64,000 nucleotides of DNA, from contig CP150580.1 of the NCBI GenBank assembly GCA_049487715.1, positions 1 to 64,000 of the forward strand, given 5' to 3'. Numbering within the stretch: position 1 is the stretch's first letter; the number at the start of each line of letters is the position of its first letter. This document shows positions 28,341 to 38,215 of this stretch, piece by piece. The notes under the pieces were generated by a model. The model was not told the origin of the DNA. It searched no databases and was given only the letters and a program-made list of their open reading frames with translations. Both the position numbers and the translations under genes were made by a program. The stretch is from Pycnococcus provasolii. Lineage: Eukaryota > Chlorophyta > Pseudoscourfieldiophyceae > Pseudoscourfieldiales.

Positions 28341-29432
28341 TTGGTTGCAGTGGGAGGGGCTCTAGGAGGCACAGCGACTGTCGCAAGCTTGATGGCCTCA
28401 GATAATAATGGAACGGGGGCCGCGATCGATCGAGCGACGGCCATATCCATGCCGGCCGGGGCTTCCGCACCTACGTCCTCTTCAGACTCCGCTGAACATA
28501 ATAAGGAAAACGACAGAAAGCAGTTCTACGCAGCAGCAACGGCTACCGCACTGTACGCAATCATTAACAGCCAGATGCTACTCGTCAACAAAATATGCAT
28601 GCACCACATACGATCCGCAAACTTCGCCATGACGTGCCAGCTCGCATTCACAGCCGCGTTCGTGCACGTCGCGGGAAGACAGCTCAAAGTCGTCGAATGC
28701 GACCAACTCGAGTGGGCCAAGGTGAAGCGATTCCTCCCAGCGACGTGGTGCTTCGTTGGACTGCTCTACAGCTCCATGCTCGCCATTAAGCGAGTTCCCG
28801 TCGACACATTCGTGTGCACGCGCAACTCCGTGCCTCTCGTCATTGCACTCGCCGAGTGGATGTTCCTCGGCCGGTCGTTTCCATCACCTCGAAGCATAGG
28901 CGCACTTCTGTTGGTGCTCGGAGGCGTGGTGCTGTATGTGCAGCTTGACGTTCACTTCGACTCGGAGGGATACGCAATGCTCCTCTTGTGGTACTGCTTC
29001 TGTCTCTGCGAGTCGCTGTACACAAAGCACATCGTCGACAGCATGGAGATGTCAACGTGGAGTCGCTCTTACTACTTCAACTTGCTCGCCCTTCCCGCGT
29101 GCCTCGTGCTCTACGTGGCTGGCGGCGATCACGAGAAGGTCATGAACCAGCAGTGGACCTTCTGGGCGGTATTTTGGCTTTTGTTGAGCTGCGTCTTTGG
29201 CGTGGGCATGAGCTACTCGTCGTTTCGATTGCGCCGCATGATTTCCGCCACATCATTCAGCCTCGTGGGCAACGTGTGCAAGGTGCTCACGATCGTCGTG
29301 AATTTCATCATCTGGGACCAACACGCGACGAACTTTGGCTTCATGGCGCTGAGCGTGAGCTTGTTTGGCGCGATGATGTACCGTCAGGCGCCCATGCGAA
29401 GCGAGCTCGCTGCAGGCGGCAGCGGCAAGTGA
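28341..29432 (+). CDS. Golgi nucleotide-sugar transporter, GONST3/4-like
   Basis: Members carry GDP- or UDP-sugars into the Golgi lumen in exchange for nucleotide monophosphate. The 363-residue protein has a 50-residue polar N-terminus and about ten membrane segments, opening with LYAIINSQMLLVNKICMHHI. The segment FVGLLYSSMLAIKRVPVDTF is the family's third-fourth helix block, and FVCTRNSVPLVIALAEWMFL carries the conserved 'RN..P' motif. The C-terminal part, LRRMISATSFSLVGNVCKVL then TIVVNFIIWDQHAT, corresponds to the 'CRRAISAT.FT..G..NK' region of GONST3/4 rather than the GALxGK of GONST1. Specificity for GDP-fucose, GDP-galactose or UDP-galactose cannot be told from sequence alone. The start at 28392 is an alternative. 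Confidence 0.85.
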   Translation: MVAVGGALGGTATVASLMASDNNGTGAAIDRATAISMPAGASAPTSSSDSAEHNKENDRKQFYAAATATALYAIINSQMLLVNKICMHHIRSANFAMTCQLAFTAAFVHVAGRQLKVVECDQLEWAKVKRFLPATWCFVGLLYSSMLAIKRVPVDTFVCTRNSVPLVIALAEWMFLGRSFPSPRSIGALLLVLGGVVLYVQLDVHFDSEGYAMLLLWYCFCLCESLYTKHIVDSMEMSTWSRSYYFNLLALPACLVLYVAGGDHEKVMNQQWTFWAVFWLLLSCVFGVGMSYSSFRLRRMISATSFSLVGNVCKVLTIVVNFIIWDQHATNFGFMALSVSLFGAMMYRQAPMRSELAAGGSGK

Positions 29433-29728
29433 GTGCAAGCAGTTGTTGTTGCGGATTATGTCACCTTTGAACTTAACAGTATTTCATACACGCTTGTAAG
29501 TTGTAAGGCTAACCTTTATTTCCTTTGGAATACATATAGGATACTTACACGCGCGTGCTTTTGCCTGGGACAGGGGACCTCTCATTATTCGGGTTTTGTT
29601 TTTGCGAAGTTTGAATTATTCGGGTTTTGAGGAGGTGTGGTGGTTTGCAAACGACGTCTGCCACCAGTGCCACGTCCTCCCCTCCTCCTCGGCTCCTCAA
29701 ACAGGCCCGTTACCTTGCCACAGGTGCC
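29433..29728. promoter_or_regulatory. Intergenic, 5' region of the IVD gene
   Basis: The gap lies between tandem plus-strand genes. The repeated phrase ATTATTCGGGTTTTG occurs twice, at about 29584-29598 and 29615-29629. No additional gene is recognised. Confidence 0.5.
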
Positions 29729-31090
29729 ATGTCCAGGGCGTCGCCACTCCACGCGCTCGTGCGCCCTCTCTCGCTGCTCGCTCGCCGCCTCCCCTCCTCT
29801 CTGGTGACTTGTGGCGCGGCAGCTTCGTTCGCCTTTCCTCACGCCTCCTTCTCGTCGTCGTCGTCGTCGTCGGGGTCGCCGCAGCCTGACACGTCTGGGA
29901 GCGCAGACGTGATGGATCCAGCCGCCCTTGCGGAATTCCGTGAGGCGGTGCGTGACTTTGCGTCGCGCGTCGTCGCGCCGCACGCAGTCGCGATCGACGA
30001 AAATAACAGCTTCCCGTCCGACGTGAACCTGTGGAAGGAAATGGGGGACATGGGTCTGCACGGAGTCACCGTCCCGGACGATTACGGGGGACTCGACATG
30101 GGGTACGAGGCGCACGTCGTCGCGATGGAAGAACTCAGCCGAGCTTCCGCGTCTGTTGCGCTCAGCTACGGCGCACATAGCAATCTGTGCATTAACCAGA
30201 TTGTGCGAAACGGAAACCCCGACCAGAAGGCTCTTCTCGTCCCTCCGCTCGTCAGTGGCGATCACGTCGGAGCACTCGCCATGTCAGAGCCAAACGCAGG
30301 AAGCGACGTCGTGTCGATGAAGTGCCGAGCCGACGCCACGAACGTGCGCGGCGAGGCGGGATATGTCATCAACGGAAACAAGATGTGGATCACCAACGGG
30401 CCGACGGCACAGACGCTCGTCGTGTACGCAAAAACGGACGTGGAGAACAACCGCATCACCGCATTTCTCATCGACAAGGACATGGAGGGATTTCGAACCG
30501 CACAGAAGCTTGACAAGCTGGGCATGCGTGGAAGTGACACGTGCGAGCTCGTCTTCGAGGACTGCTTCGTGCCGGCGGATCGCGTGCTTGGCGAGGTGCA
30601 CGGTGGCGTGTACGTTCTCATGTCAGGCCTCGACCTCGAACGCCTCGTGCTCTCCGGCGGACCTATCGGAATCATGCAGGCATGTCTCGACGTCACTCTG
30701 CCGTACGTTCGAGAGCGTAAGCAGTTTGGCAAGCCGATTGGCGAAATGCAGCTCGTGCAGGCGAAGCTTGCGGACATGTTCATGAAGACGAACTCGGCTC
30801 GGGCGTACAGTGCCTCCATTGCCAAGCAGTTTGACACGATGAAGCAGGCGGGAGGCGATCTCGTCGCAATGGGACGCAAACTGCGCAAGGACTGCGCAGC
30901 CTCCATCCTGTTCAGCAGTGAGCATGCAACGCAGTGTGCGCTTGATGCTGTGCAGCTTCTCGGCGGTAACGGGTACGTGAACGAGTATCCCACCGGCCGA
31001 CTTCTGCGCGACGCTAAGCTGTACGAGATTGGTGCCGGTACGCAGGAAATTCGTCGCATTTTGATTGGACGTGAGCTCGTTCGTGATTAG
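29729..31090 (+). CDS. IVD: Isovaleryl-CoA dehydrogenase, mitochondrial
   Basis: The flavoprotein oxidises isovaleryl-CoA in leucine breakdown and passes electrons to ETF in the mitochondrial matrix. The 453-residue protein starts at 29729 with a presequence of about 50 residues rich in Ser, Leu and Arg. The acyl-CoA dehydrogenase fold follows: the N-terminal helical domain (LSYGAHSNLCINQIVRNGNP), the beta domain with MSEPNAGSDVVSMKCRAD and YVINGNKMWITNGP, and the C-terminal domain. The catalytic base of IVD is the glutamate in GLDLERLVLSGGPIGIMQA; most other acyl-CoA dehydrogenases carry it further downstream, so this position identifies IVD. The YVRERKQFGKPIGEMQLVQ and YEIGAGTQEIRRILIGREL blocks complete the family pattern. 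Confidence 0.94.
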   Translation: MSRASPLHALVRPLSLLARRLPSSLVTCGAAASFAFPHASFSSSSSSSGSPQPDTSGSADVMDPAALAEFREAVRDFASRVVAPHAVAIDENNSFPSDVNLWKEMGDMGLHGVTVPDDYGGLDMGYEAHVVAMEELSRASASVALSYGAHSNLCINQIVRNGNPDQKALLVPPLVSGDHVGALAMSEPNAGSDVVSMKCRADATNVRGEAGYVINGNKMWITNGPTAQTLVVYAKTDVENNRITAFLIDKDMEGFRTAQKLDKLGMRGSDTCELVFEDCFVPADRVLGEVHGGVYVLMSGLDLERLVLSGGPIGIMQACLDVTLPYVRERKQFGKPIGEMQLVQAKLADMFMKTNSARAYSASIAKQFDTMKQAGGDLVAMGRKLRKDCAASILFSSEHATQCALDAVQLLGGNGYVNEYPTGRLLRDAKLYEIGAGTQEIRRILIGRELVRD

Positions 31091-31197
31091 ATATATTCTT
31101 CGTTTTTTGGGTGTGTGTAGTTAACATTCATGTAGTAAATCAGAGTAAGTGGTGATAGATAGTTCGATGGCTGAGAACAAAATATTACGTATTGGTT

Positions 31198-32367
31198 TTA
31201 CAAAATGTAGTCGCCCAGCATGAGCTCGTACGATGCTATAGTGATTCCGCAAGCTGGTGAGGCGCGCATGACGCGTGGTACCCATCCGGCAAACAGAGTG
31301 CGCACGCCGCCACTGTTGACGAGTTCCATCGCGGTGGCAACAAGTGCTCGCGGCGGTGGAGCTGTCGCGCCAGGCGCGCTGTTTCCGAGCTGCACTCGCG
31401 TCTTCACAACGTCGAGCGGTGTTGTGATGAGCGCCGCGATGCCTCCCGCCGCCATCGCGGCTGTGCAGTATTTCGATAGGTCAGCCGCCGAAGCTGCTGC
31501 CGACGACACTCCCTCGCGGTCGCGTCGAGCCTGCGAAATGCGCCATCGAACCGGTTCGAACAGGCCCCAGTAGCAGAACGAAAATGGGACGTCGCGAAGC
31601 AGCGTAGCGCCCGCGCCGGTGTATAGCGTCCGCGCCCCAGACCTCGTGGCGAGAGCCGACCGTAGTTCGGTCCAGGCGGTGGGCGGGCGCTGGCCGTCGG
31701 CGACGGGTGCGTACACGCGTGTACGCACGTACTCGAACGGGCTCGTTGCTAGCACGGCGGCTGTTCTTGCAAGTGCGCCGCTCAAAGGCGGCGCTGCGGC
31801 TCCCGTTCCCGCTGTTCGCATAGCGTCGAGTGTCGCGTCGTACAGCGGCAGGTATATGGCGACGGCTGGCACCTGCATAAGCAGCGCGGCGTCCGTTCCT
31901 CTCCACAGGCTTACTATTCCCTCTTTCCGTACGAGCGCGCGTGCCGTAGCCAGTGCGCCCTGTCCGTGCGCAGCCGTCGTGGTTGAGCACGTCGGCGGGC
32001 ACATCACGTACGCGACCCTTTCGTTTCCAAGACGTGGGCACGCGAGTCCCAGTTCGCAGTGCGCCGGCACGAGTCCCATCATCGCAAGGCGCTGCCCTTG
32101 CATGTGTGTTCCTCCCGCAGCAGCTGCTGTTCTCCCGCTTGGTGGCACGGCCTTTGACCCGTTGACCATCGCCTGCATTCTGACTTTGATGACGTCGAGT
32201 GGGTTCATGAACAAGGAGGATGTGACGGCAGAAAACAGAGCAGCTGTGAGACGCTTGCTAGATGACGACGACGAGGAGGAGGAGGAAGAAGGCAAGGAGG
32301 AGGGATCATCGCCACGGCCATCACGAGGCGGCGTTCTTGGGGACGCCATACAGTCCTTGGTTTGCAA
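31198..32367 (-). CDS. MTM1: Mitochondrial carrier, SLC25A39/40 (MTM1) type
   Basis: Carriers of this type bring glutathione into the mitochondrial matrix and affect manganese and iron-sulphur handling. The 389-residue protein has three tandem carrier modules. The first starts at SLFMNPLDVIKVRMQAM (P-x-D-x-x-K-x-R), the second at LATSPFEYVRTRVYAP, where the motif is P-x-E-x-x-R-x-R, and the third at ALITTPLDVVKTRVQLG. Each is followed by a GTD/GAGATLLRDVPFS-type block: VSLWRGTDAALLMQVPAVAI, LYTGAGATLLRDVPFSFCYW and LFAGWVPRVMRASPACGITI. The LWRGT and FAGWVPRVMRASPACGI wording is close to SLC25A39/40. The first module has an insert of about 60 residues with Gly/Ala and Cys. The first 45 residues are Ser-rich. 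A start at residue 7 is possible. Confidence 0.88.
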   Translation of the reverse strand: MQTKDCMASPRTPPRDGRGDDPSSLPSSSSSSSSSSSKRLTAALFSAVTSSLFMNPLDVIKVRMQAMVNGSKAVPPSGRTAAAAGGTHMQGQRLAMMGLVPAHCELGLACPRLGNERVAYVMCPPTCSTTTAAHGQGALATARALVRKEGIVSLWRGTDAALLMQVPAVAIYLPLYDATLDAMRTAGTGAAAPPLSGALARTAAVLATSPFEYVRTRVYAPVADGQRPPTAWTELRSALATRSGARTLYTGAGATLLRDVPFSFCYWGLFEPVRWRISQARRDREGVSSAAASAADLSKYCTAAMAAGGIAALITTPLDVVKTRVQLGNSAPGATAPPPRALVATAMELVNSGGVRTLFAGWVPRVMRASPACGITIASYELMLGDYIL

Positions 32368-32937
32368 AGATGACGAGCAGGTTCGATGAGATGAAAAGGG
32401 GCAGGGAAAGGACGGGCCGGCCCTTCACGTGGACGGAGCACGTGCTCCCTAACCCTAACCCTAACCCTATCCCTAACCCTAACGCTAACCCTAGCAATAA
32501 CCCTAATCAGGTGCACTAACCCTAGCTCTAACCCTAACCCTAATCCCCTGGTTCAAGAATCTTCAATGAAGCGGAATCCTTCGCTCTCTCAACTCTCAAG
32601 GTCAAGGAGGAGAGAGAGCCGTTGGAACTTGGAATTCATCCAAGGGGAGTTAACACCCTACGATTCATCTCTCTCTCTCTCAGGACTTGAGTTTGATTTT
32701 GAAAACAAATTATTGTTAACACCCTACCCTGTCAGCCTGTTTTTACTGCTGCTCTCTCTGCATCTGCCACTCTGCCACTCTGCCAGGCTTTTTTTAAATT
32801 CCTGTCTGTCCAACAACTGACTGAAATCTGTCGTTTTTTTTGTTTTTTTGAACTTTTCTTTTGTTGACCCTCCTCTTCTCACTCCTTGAGCAGTAGTAGT
32901 CAGTCGCTGCGGTCACGAACTTTCAGTCTTCAGTGCC
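32368..32937. promoter_or_regulatory. Divergent promoter region with interstitial telomere-like array
   Basis: The gap of 570 bp holds a 100-bp block of CCCTAA-type units (32447-32548), then T-rich sequence and CT repeats leading to the start of the orphan gene at 32938. No gene seen. Confidence 0.5.
32447..32548. repeat. Interstitial telomere-like repeat block
   Basis: About twelve CCCTAA-type units occur here. The first three are exact and later ones have substitutions (CCCTAT, CGCTAA, CCCTAG) or short interruptions. It is the longest such block outside the terminus and lies in the promoter gap of the carrier gene. Confidence 0.85.
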
Positions 32938-34374
32938 ATGGCGGCGTCGTCCTCCTCTCACCACTGCTCTATGTTCTCGGCGTGCTCGCGCAGGGGGGGT
33001 AACAACGTCGGACTTAGTTTTAGGCGCAGCAGCAGCAGCACGCTATCATCATCACGAAACATCAGCGCAGCATCGTCGTCGTCATCCTCGCGCCATTCGT
33101 GGGCGCCGTTCGGACGACGAGCGACAACAACAACAGCACCAGCGGACGAGTACTACTACATCAACAACAACAACAGCTTCGCCGACGACTACTACGACGC
33201 GTCGTACTGCTTTGCACCCATCTGCGACGTTGACGCATTTATGCAACAGCAACAACAGGAGGAGGAGCAATCTGCTGACAGTATCGAGTGGTACTCGTCG
33301 CTCCATCGAGGGAAAAATGGAGGGTATCAGCAGCAGCAGCAATCGTCGTCAGCTGTCTCCACGAATCACGCAGCCATGATGACAAAACCAGCTTCTTTGC
33401 CTCCTCCTCATCAACAAGCATCTTCCTCTTCTTCCTGGGCGCCAATGACTGCGGCAATCTTCGCCTTCTTTGCATCGGCAACGCTCGCGGCTCTGCGTAT
33501 CACGCAAACAATGGACGAAGAGACGAACAACAAGACAACAACGTCGTCGTCATCAATCGGGAGGAAGATGAAGGAGATCCGATCTCCCTCATCTTCCCGA
33601 TTGATGGAAGGAGTCGCATTCCTCTGGAAACGCATGATGAAGATGGCCGTCACGATGGCGCCTGCAGAGCATGATGATGGGGACCTCGAGGACCACCACT
33701 TCAACATGAAGTACTACTCTACTCCCCCCCCGCAGCAGGAGGAGGAGCACGTCGTCAGCACCGACTTCGACAACTACAGCAATTACAGCAGCAAAGAGGA
33801 GGAGGAAGAACGTCGTCGCATGCGCAAGGCGTACATGATCATGATGCGTTCTCAGCAGCGGGCGCACCCGAATTCGTCGTCGTCGTCGTCGTATCCTCTG
33901 CGACCGGCGGAGAAGGCTCAGGTGATTGCGCACGCTTTACGCCATGGTCCGCGCGATGACGAGCACGACATCCGCGAGTTCTTCGTTCCGCATAGCACAG
34001 GCGATGGGCAGATGATGCCTACGCATCCGATGGCACAGCAAAGGATGGTGACGAGCAAGAAGATGGAAGGAGGAGGAAGGTCAGTGCACAACAATGTCAC
34101 GCCCATCACGCTGCCACCACCGGTACCACGCGGTGGTCCACCACCGGCGCAGACGATGAATCCAAAACTTGCGTCATTCGTGTCCAAGCAGGAAGCCATG
34201 CGACGTGAACTTCTCGCAGAGGTTCGCAAGGACATACACAAAAGATCAGATGTGCAGAAAGCTCGCGAAGTGGAACTTACCTACAGCTTTGCGCTTCGTC
34301 GAGAGTTTCAGGAAGCCGCATCCGACGAATCTTTGCGCGATCGAATCTTTGGCAAGCGCAACAATTTTGAATGA
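32938..34374 (+). CDS. Low-complexity protein with one membrane segment, unknown function
   Basis: The 478-residue frame starts at an ATG in good context (GCCATGGCG). The first 75 residues are Ser/Arg-rich and poor in acids, as in an organelle transit peptide. Homopolymer stretches of Ser, Thr, Asn, Gln and Glu follow. A hydrophobic segment, WAPMTAAIFAFFASATLAAL, lies at about 165-185, with a tail of charged sequence. The last 75 residues (MNPKLASFVSKQEAMRRELL and following) are not low complexity and look helical; they could be the functional core. I recognise no family. The simple triplets (CAG, GTC, AAC) suggest rapid change outside the C-terminus. Confidence 0.7.
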   Translation: MAASSSSHHCSMFSACSRRGGNNVGLSFRRSSSSTLSSSRNISAASSSSSSRHSWAPFGRRATTTTAPADEYYYINNNNSFADDYYDASYCFAPICDVDAFMQQQQQEEEQSADSIEWYSSLHRGKNGGYQQQQQSSSAVSTNHAAMMTKPASLPPPHQQASSSSSWAPMTAAIFAFFASATLAALRITQTMDEETNNKTTTSSSSIGRKMKEIRSPSSSRLMEGVAFLWKRMMKMAVTMAPAEHDDGDLEDHHFNMKYYSTPPPQQEEEHVVSTDFDNYSNYSSKEEEEERRRMRKAYMIMMRSQQRAHPNSSSSSSYPLRPAEKAQVIAHALRHGPRDDEHDIREFFVPHSTGDGQMMPTHPMAQQRMVTSKKMEGGGRSVHNNVTPITLPPPVPRGGPPPAQTMNPKLASFVSKQEAMRRELLAEVRKDIHKRSDVQKAREVELTYSFALRREFQEAASDESLRDRIFGKRNNFE

Positions 34375-34810
34375 AAATGAGTGAGTGAGTGAGTTTTGTT
34401 TGGTCTGAGACTTGACGCATGACGTGCACCAAGAACTGTTGCCGCACGATCATTTTTTTCCCCTTTGTAACCACCACCACCACTTCTTCTTACCTTTGAC
34501 GCGGCGAATTTAGCACAAGCGTCACTCCTCTCTCTCTCTCTGGTGGTCTTCCGTTGCTAGCTAGTAGTAGAGACAGCAGAATCAAGTACGAATGATTTAC
34601 AACAGAACAGGCCGCAGGAGTAAGTTGCGAGAAATCAACGAATGACAAACGAATAAAAACAAGACATCTTAAAAATACTCTTTGCTGCAATGACAGTCGA
34701 TCTACTACTACGCCAAACTAGAAAGTAACAAAAACATTTGATGAGCTTAGTAGTAGAAAAAAAAAACTTTCTTTACAACACAAATTGATGATACACTTTC
34801 TAAAGTAACG
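34375..34810. other. Convergent 3' intergenic region
   Basis: The gap separates the 3' ends of two converging genes. It has a (GAGT)4 run at 34378-34394, (CAC)n at about 34471-34482 and A/T-rich stretches. No gene is recognised. Confidence 0.5.
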
Positions 34811-37800
34811 TTAATGCCGCCGTCCTCGCTTCTTTCCCTGCTTAGGCATCTCGTATGCCGCGAGGTATCTCTCCGCCTCACCGGGCTTCCACTCTGGCTG
34901 CATACCCCATTGCCTTGTCGCGGGAGCAAGCACGTCCTCTCGTGCGCAGAAAGGCTCGTGGATGAGCGATGCAATGCCACCCTCTGCGATGCGCCCCATC
35001 GGGCCGTAAATCTCACGCTTGCTCGCAACGTGGAACGGCACACACGGCAAGTACCAACCACCTGGATCCACATCCGTGCCCTGGGCGCGTGAGCGGCCGG
35101 CGAAGTTCACGACGTCGCCATCCCAAGAAACACGGTACTCGCTAGCTGGACTCGTTCGCCAAACACCGTCAACGAGAAATTTGTAGGTGTAGTGCTTCCC
35201 AGCATTCTTCTTGCCGTGCCACCCATCCTTGGGCAACGGCACGCAGCCGACGTAGTCTCCAGTCGCACCCCAAGGACGTCCAATCTCGTGCCAAAGCGCC
35301 GCGGCACCGTCCGTCAAACCTTCGGTGCCCGCACCCTCGGGGAAGAGCTCCACCATCCCCTCCGGTCGCATCCACTGCTCAAGCGTCGGCGACCCATCTT
35401 TCGCGTCCATCAGGTCCATCTCGCGTAGGATCTCATTCTCGTGCTTTTCCATGCAATTGGCATGCGCGTCTCTGGACGCCTTCCCAGGCTTCACCTTGTC
35501 CAGGTTGCACGTCTTTTGTAAAATCGCGTCAAACGTCTTCGCTTTTTTCTGCTTGAACTCTGCCCAGCGAGCTCTCTGACGTTCTCGCTCAAAGTTCACG
35601 GAAACGAAAACGCGCGGGATGGACACGCCGCTTGCCGTGGAACCTTTGGCAGCACCCGAGCTCGTGCCACCCCAGGCGCTCAGCCAGCGAAAGCATGCAG
35701 AGCCCGAGGTCGTCGCATGTCCCTTTCGCACGTGCTGTTTTCCCACCTCGAATGTCACGCCAATTCCAGTGGAATTGTTCACGCCACGCATGGTAATGGC
35801 ATGCAAAAAGCTTTCGGCGTAGTGACTGCCACCCGTCTGCCCGGGTGGAAACAGCGCGGGCTCAGATAGGAAGTTTCGATTTTCGTGTCCAGCTCTCCCC
35901 AGCTTCTCACCAGCCTCTCGCAGCTCCGTGGCAAGCTTTGCGGCATTCGCGCGTGCCTGACGATGCTCCGCCTCCGCGCGCAGCAGAGCACCGAGCATCT
36001 CGTAGCGCATCGTTTCGTCCACGCCTCTCATCGCCTGCTCTGGAGTCATGCCAAGCGTTCCAGACGCCTTGTCACCCGTCTCGTCACCCATCAGAGTCTG
36101 GGCAACGAGATCGTCGTACATCATTGCATCGAATGCCGCACGCGCGAACACGTGCCTGTCCTTATCGTTGACATCGCGATGCACGTTGTGATCGTGAAAG
36201 TCACCCTCGCCGCGCGTGGCGACGAGCAGATTGAGAAGGCGGCGATTCCAGACGTCAGGTTTTCCAGGAAGGCAGTAGTGGTGGCAATCCATGGCATTGG
36301 CAGATCCTGGCGTCTCGGCATCGCCAAGGCGCACGTGCCTTCGCAGCCTGCCAGGGTGCTGAAGGTAGTCCAACTTCGATGCCTCGGAATCTCCCGGTGA
36401 ATGGAGTGTCAGCAGCGCGATGCCTGCGAGGTGCAAGTCGAATTCGCCGTCGAGACCTTCGTTGTGCCACAGCGCTCCCTCGGCGTCTACAGCCTCCCCC
36501 GATCCTGGCGGTGCACCCGCCACAGCCGCGGCGAGTTTTGCACCCGTCTCCGGTGACCAGCAGACGGTGCGTTGCTCCGGCGCATCGATGCCATACCGAG
36601 CCATGTCGGTGAATCGCTCGCTCCCTCCGAAGCTGCCGCCACCGTCCTCGTCCAACATGCGACGACGACGATATCTCCGACGCCGCCGCGCTCCCGCTCC
36701 CTGGGCAGCCTTGTCGCCCGTCTCGCCCTCCCCCTCCTCCTCCTCCTCCTGTGTCAACGGATCGGAATTCTTCCACGACTCCTTGCCAATGAGATCAGAC
36801 GGCTTAAGTGGAGGCTTGGGCGGCGCGATTGGCGCATCTGGGGGAGCTGGGGGTGCGTGAGCGCCTGCATAGCGACCTGCTTCGCGATCTCCTCGCATCT
36901 GCGCAATTCTCTGCTTCAGCTCCAGCGTGAAATTGGACGCGGAGTACGCCTCGAAGTCGGCGGCGCTGCTCACGCCAACGGGATAGTGGCTTGCGGGTGC
37001 CACACGCCAGACGAGTAGGGGCACGTCGATCGCCGTCTTGACGGCGCCCTTCTCCTTGTTTGCTCCAGAGTTGATTTCGCGGTTGTACCGTGCGAAATGC
37101 GCGAGACTTCGTATGCCCGCGCGGTACATGCGCCGCTGCGGCGTTCCGTACGCGCCCGCGATTCCCATGACGACGATGTCGGATCCCTTGAGCAGCCTAG
37201 GTTTGCCGTGCAGCATGCGATTGAGACGAGCCGCGAGCCCGATGTTCCCGCGCACGCCATTCGGCTCGAACGTCTCCTCGAGTGCCGCGCACACGCTCGT
37301 TCCTCCGCGGTAGAGTGCACATCCGGCGGTCGGCCCGGTGCCCGTTCCCGCCCACACTTCGGCGTCGTGCGTCCAGTGCTTCACCGGTTCGCCGAGCAGG
37401 CAGACGAGGCTCGTCCACTGCTGGATCATGAGCGAGTCGCCGAGGAAGAAGACGAGCCGTCCTTCGAGGAGCTTGAGCATGTACTCGCGCGCCGTTTCAT
37501 CCCAGCCGTGCTCGCACTGCGTGTTGAGCGTTTCGTGCCACGACTCTGCTCTCCGCCGGCACTCGCCGCCCGTATCTCGCGGCGAGAGAAGCGGGCACGT
37601 GAACTCGTCGTATCTCACGCACCTGCTTGCGTTCGCCGCCTCGCCTTTCGTGACGTCGCCGAACGGGTCAAGTCCCATGCGCAGCAGGTCAGGCGGCGGC
37701 GCGGGCGGCGTTGCGTTTGGTGGCGGCATGGGCGGCGGGAGGGGTGGTGGTGGCACAGGCGGTCGCATCTGTCTTTTGATACGGCTTGGTATGACATCCA

Positions 37801-38215
37801 CGTGCATCCTGGCGACCCACGGTGGAGGCGGCGCTTCAGTCTCGGAATCTTCGTTTTTGTTGTCCATATCGTGTTCCTTCCTGACTTTTGCGCGCAGTTC
37901 GTCGCGCCTCGCGATTCGACTCGGCTTGATTGTGATATCTTCGTGGTCAAGTTTTGCCACCCTGGCTTCCGGCGCCACCTTGTCGAAGTTCCTCGTGTGC
38001 GTGGATGCGTACTGCACTTCACCAGGCTGTGGCAGTTCATCTTCTTTCCGGAGATTGTTTTTCTTAGCCTCCACCACCAAAAGACAGCCAAACGTCAACC
38101 AGACGCCGACGACGACGACAAGTACGAACGTCACCTTACCAACCTTGAATACTCCTCCTCTCTTCGGTTTATTATGGGAATAATGACGGGAACGGGAAAG
38201 GGAAACGCCCATCAT
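34811..38215 (-). CDS. PC-esterase (TBL/DUF231-like) membrane protein with C-terminal CBM48/AMPK-type domain
   Basis: The 1134-residue type II protein has a signal anchor at about 28-48 and a proline-rich stem at 125-175. A PC-esterase-like domain follows with RLVFFLGDSLMIQQWTSLVC (GDS at 259-261) and the second catalytic block MDCHHYCLPGKPDVWN (Asp643, His646, the DxxH motif). In plants such TBL proteins O-acetylate wall polysaccharides in the Golgi. The two blocks lie about 385 residues apart because of a disordered insert (about 450-535) with a strongly basic stretch. A coiled-coil-like part follows at 740-780. Near the end, GKHYTYKFLVDGVWRTSP (about 1006-1023) and EYRVSWDGDVVNFAG resemble glycan-binding AMPK/CBM48 domains. 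I infer a glycan acyltransferase or esterase with its own starch/glucan-binding module. Overall family assignment is from motifs only. Confidence 0.78.
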   Translation of the reverse strand: MMGVSLSRSRHYSHNKPKRGGVFKVGKVTFVLVVVVGVWLTFGCLLVVEAKKNNLRKEDELPQPGEVQYASTHTRNFDKVAPEARVAKLDHEDITIKPSRIARRDELRAKVRKEHDMDNKNEDSETEAPPPPWVARMHVDVIPSRIKRQMRPPVPPPPLPPPMPPPNATPPAPPPDLLRMGLDPFGDVTKGEAANASRCVRYDEFTCPLLSPRDTGGECRRRAESWHETLNTQCEHGWDETAREYMLKLLEGRLVFFLGDSLMIQQWTSLVCLLGEPVKHWTHDAEVWAGTGTGPTAGCALYRGGTSVCAALEETFEPNGVRGNIGLAARLNRMLHGKPRLLKGSDIVVMGIAGAYGTPQRRMYRAGIRSLAHFARYNREINSGANKEKGAVKTAIDVPLLVWRVAPASHYPVGVSSAADFEAYSASNFTLELKQRIAQMRGDREAGRYAGAHAPPAPPDAPIAPPKPPLKPSDLIGKESWKNSDPLTQEEEEEGEGETGDKAAQGAGARRRRRYRRRRMLDEDGGGSFGGSERFTDMARYGIDAPEQRTVCWSPETGAKLAAAVAGAPPGSGEAVDAEGALWHNEGLDGEFDLHLAGIALLTLHSPGDSEASKLDYLQHPGRLRRHVRLGDAETPGSANAMDCHHYCLPGKPDVWNRRLLNLLVATRGEGDFHDHNVHRDVNDKDRHVFARAAFDAMMYDDLVAQTLMGDETGDKASGTLGMTPEQAMRGVDETMRYEMLGALLRAEAEHRQARANAAKLATELREAGEKLGRAGHENRNFLSEPALFPPGQTGGSHYAESFLHAITMRGVNNSTGIGVTFEVGKQHVRKGHATTSGSACFRWLSAWGGTSSGAAKGSTASGVSIPRVFVSVNFERERQRARWAEFKQKKAKTFDAILQKTCNLDKVKPGKASRDAHANCMEKHENEILREMDLMDAKDGSPTLEQWMRPEGMVELFPEGAGTEGLTDGAAALWHEIGRPWGATGDYVGCVPLPKDGWHGKKNAGKHYTYKFLVDGVWRTSPASEYRVSWDGDVVNFAGRSRAQGTDVDPGGWYLPCVPFHVASKREIYGPMGRIAEGGIASLIHEPFCAREDVLAPATRQWGMQPEWKPGEAERYLAAYEMPKQGKKRGRRH

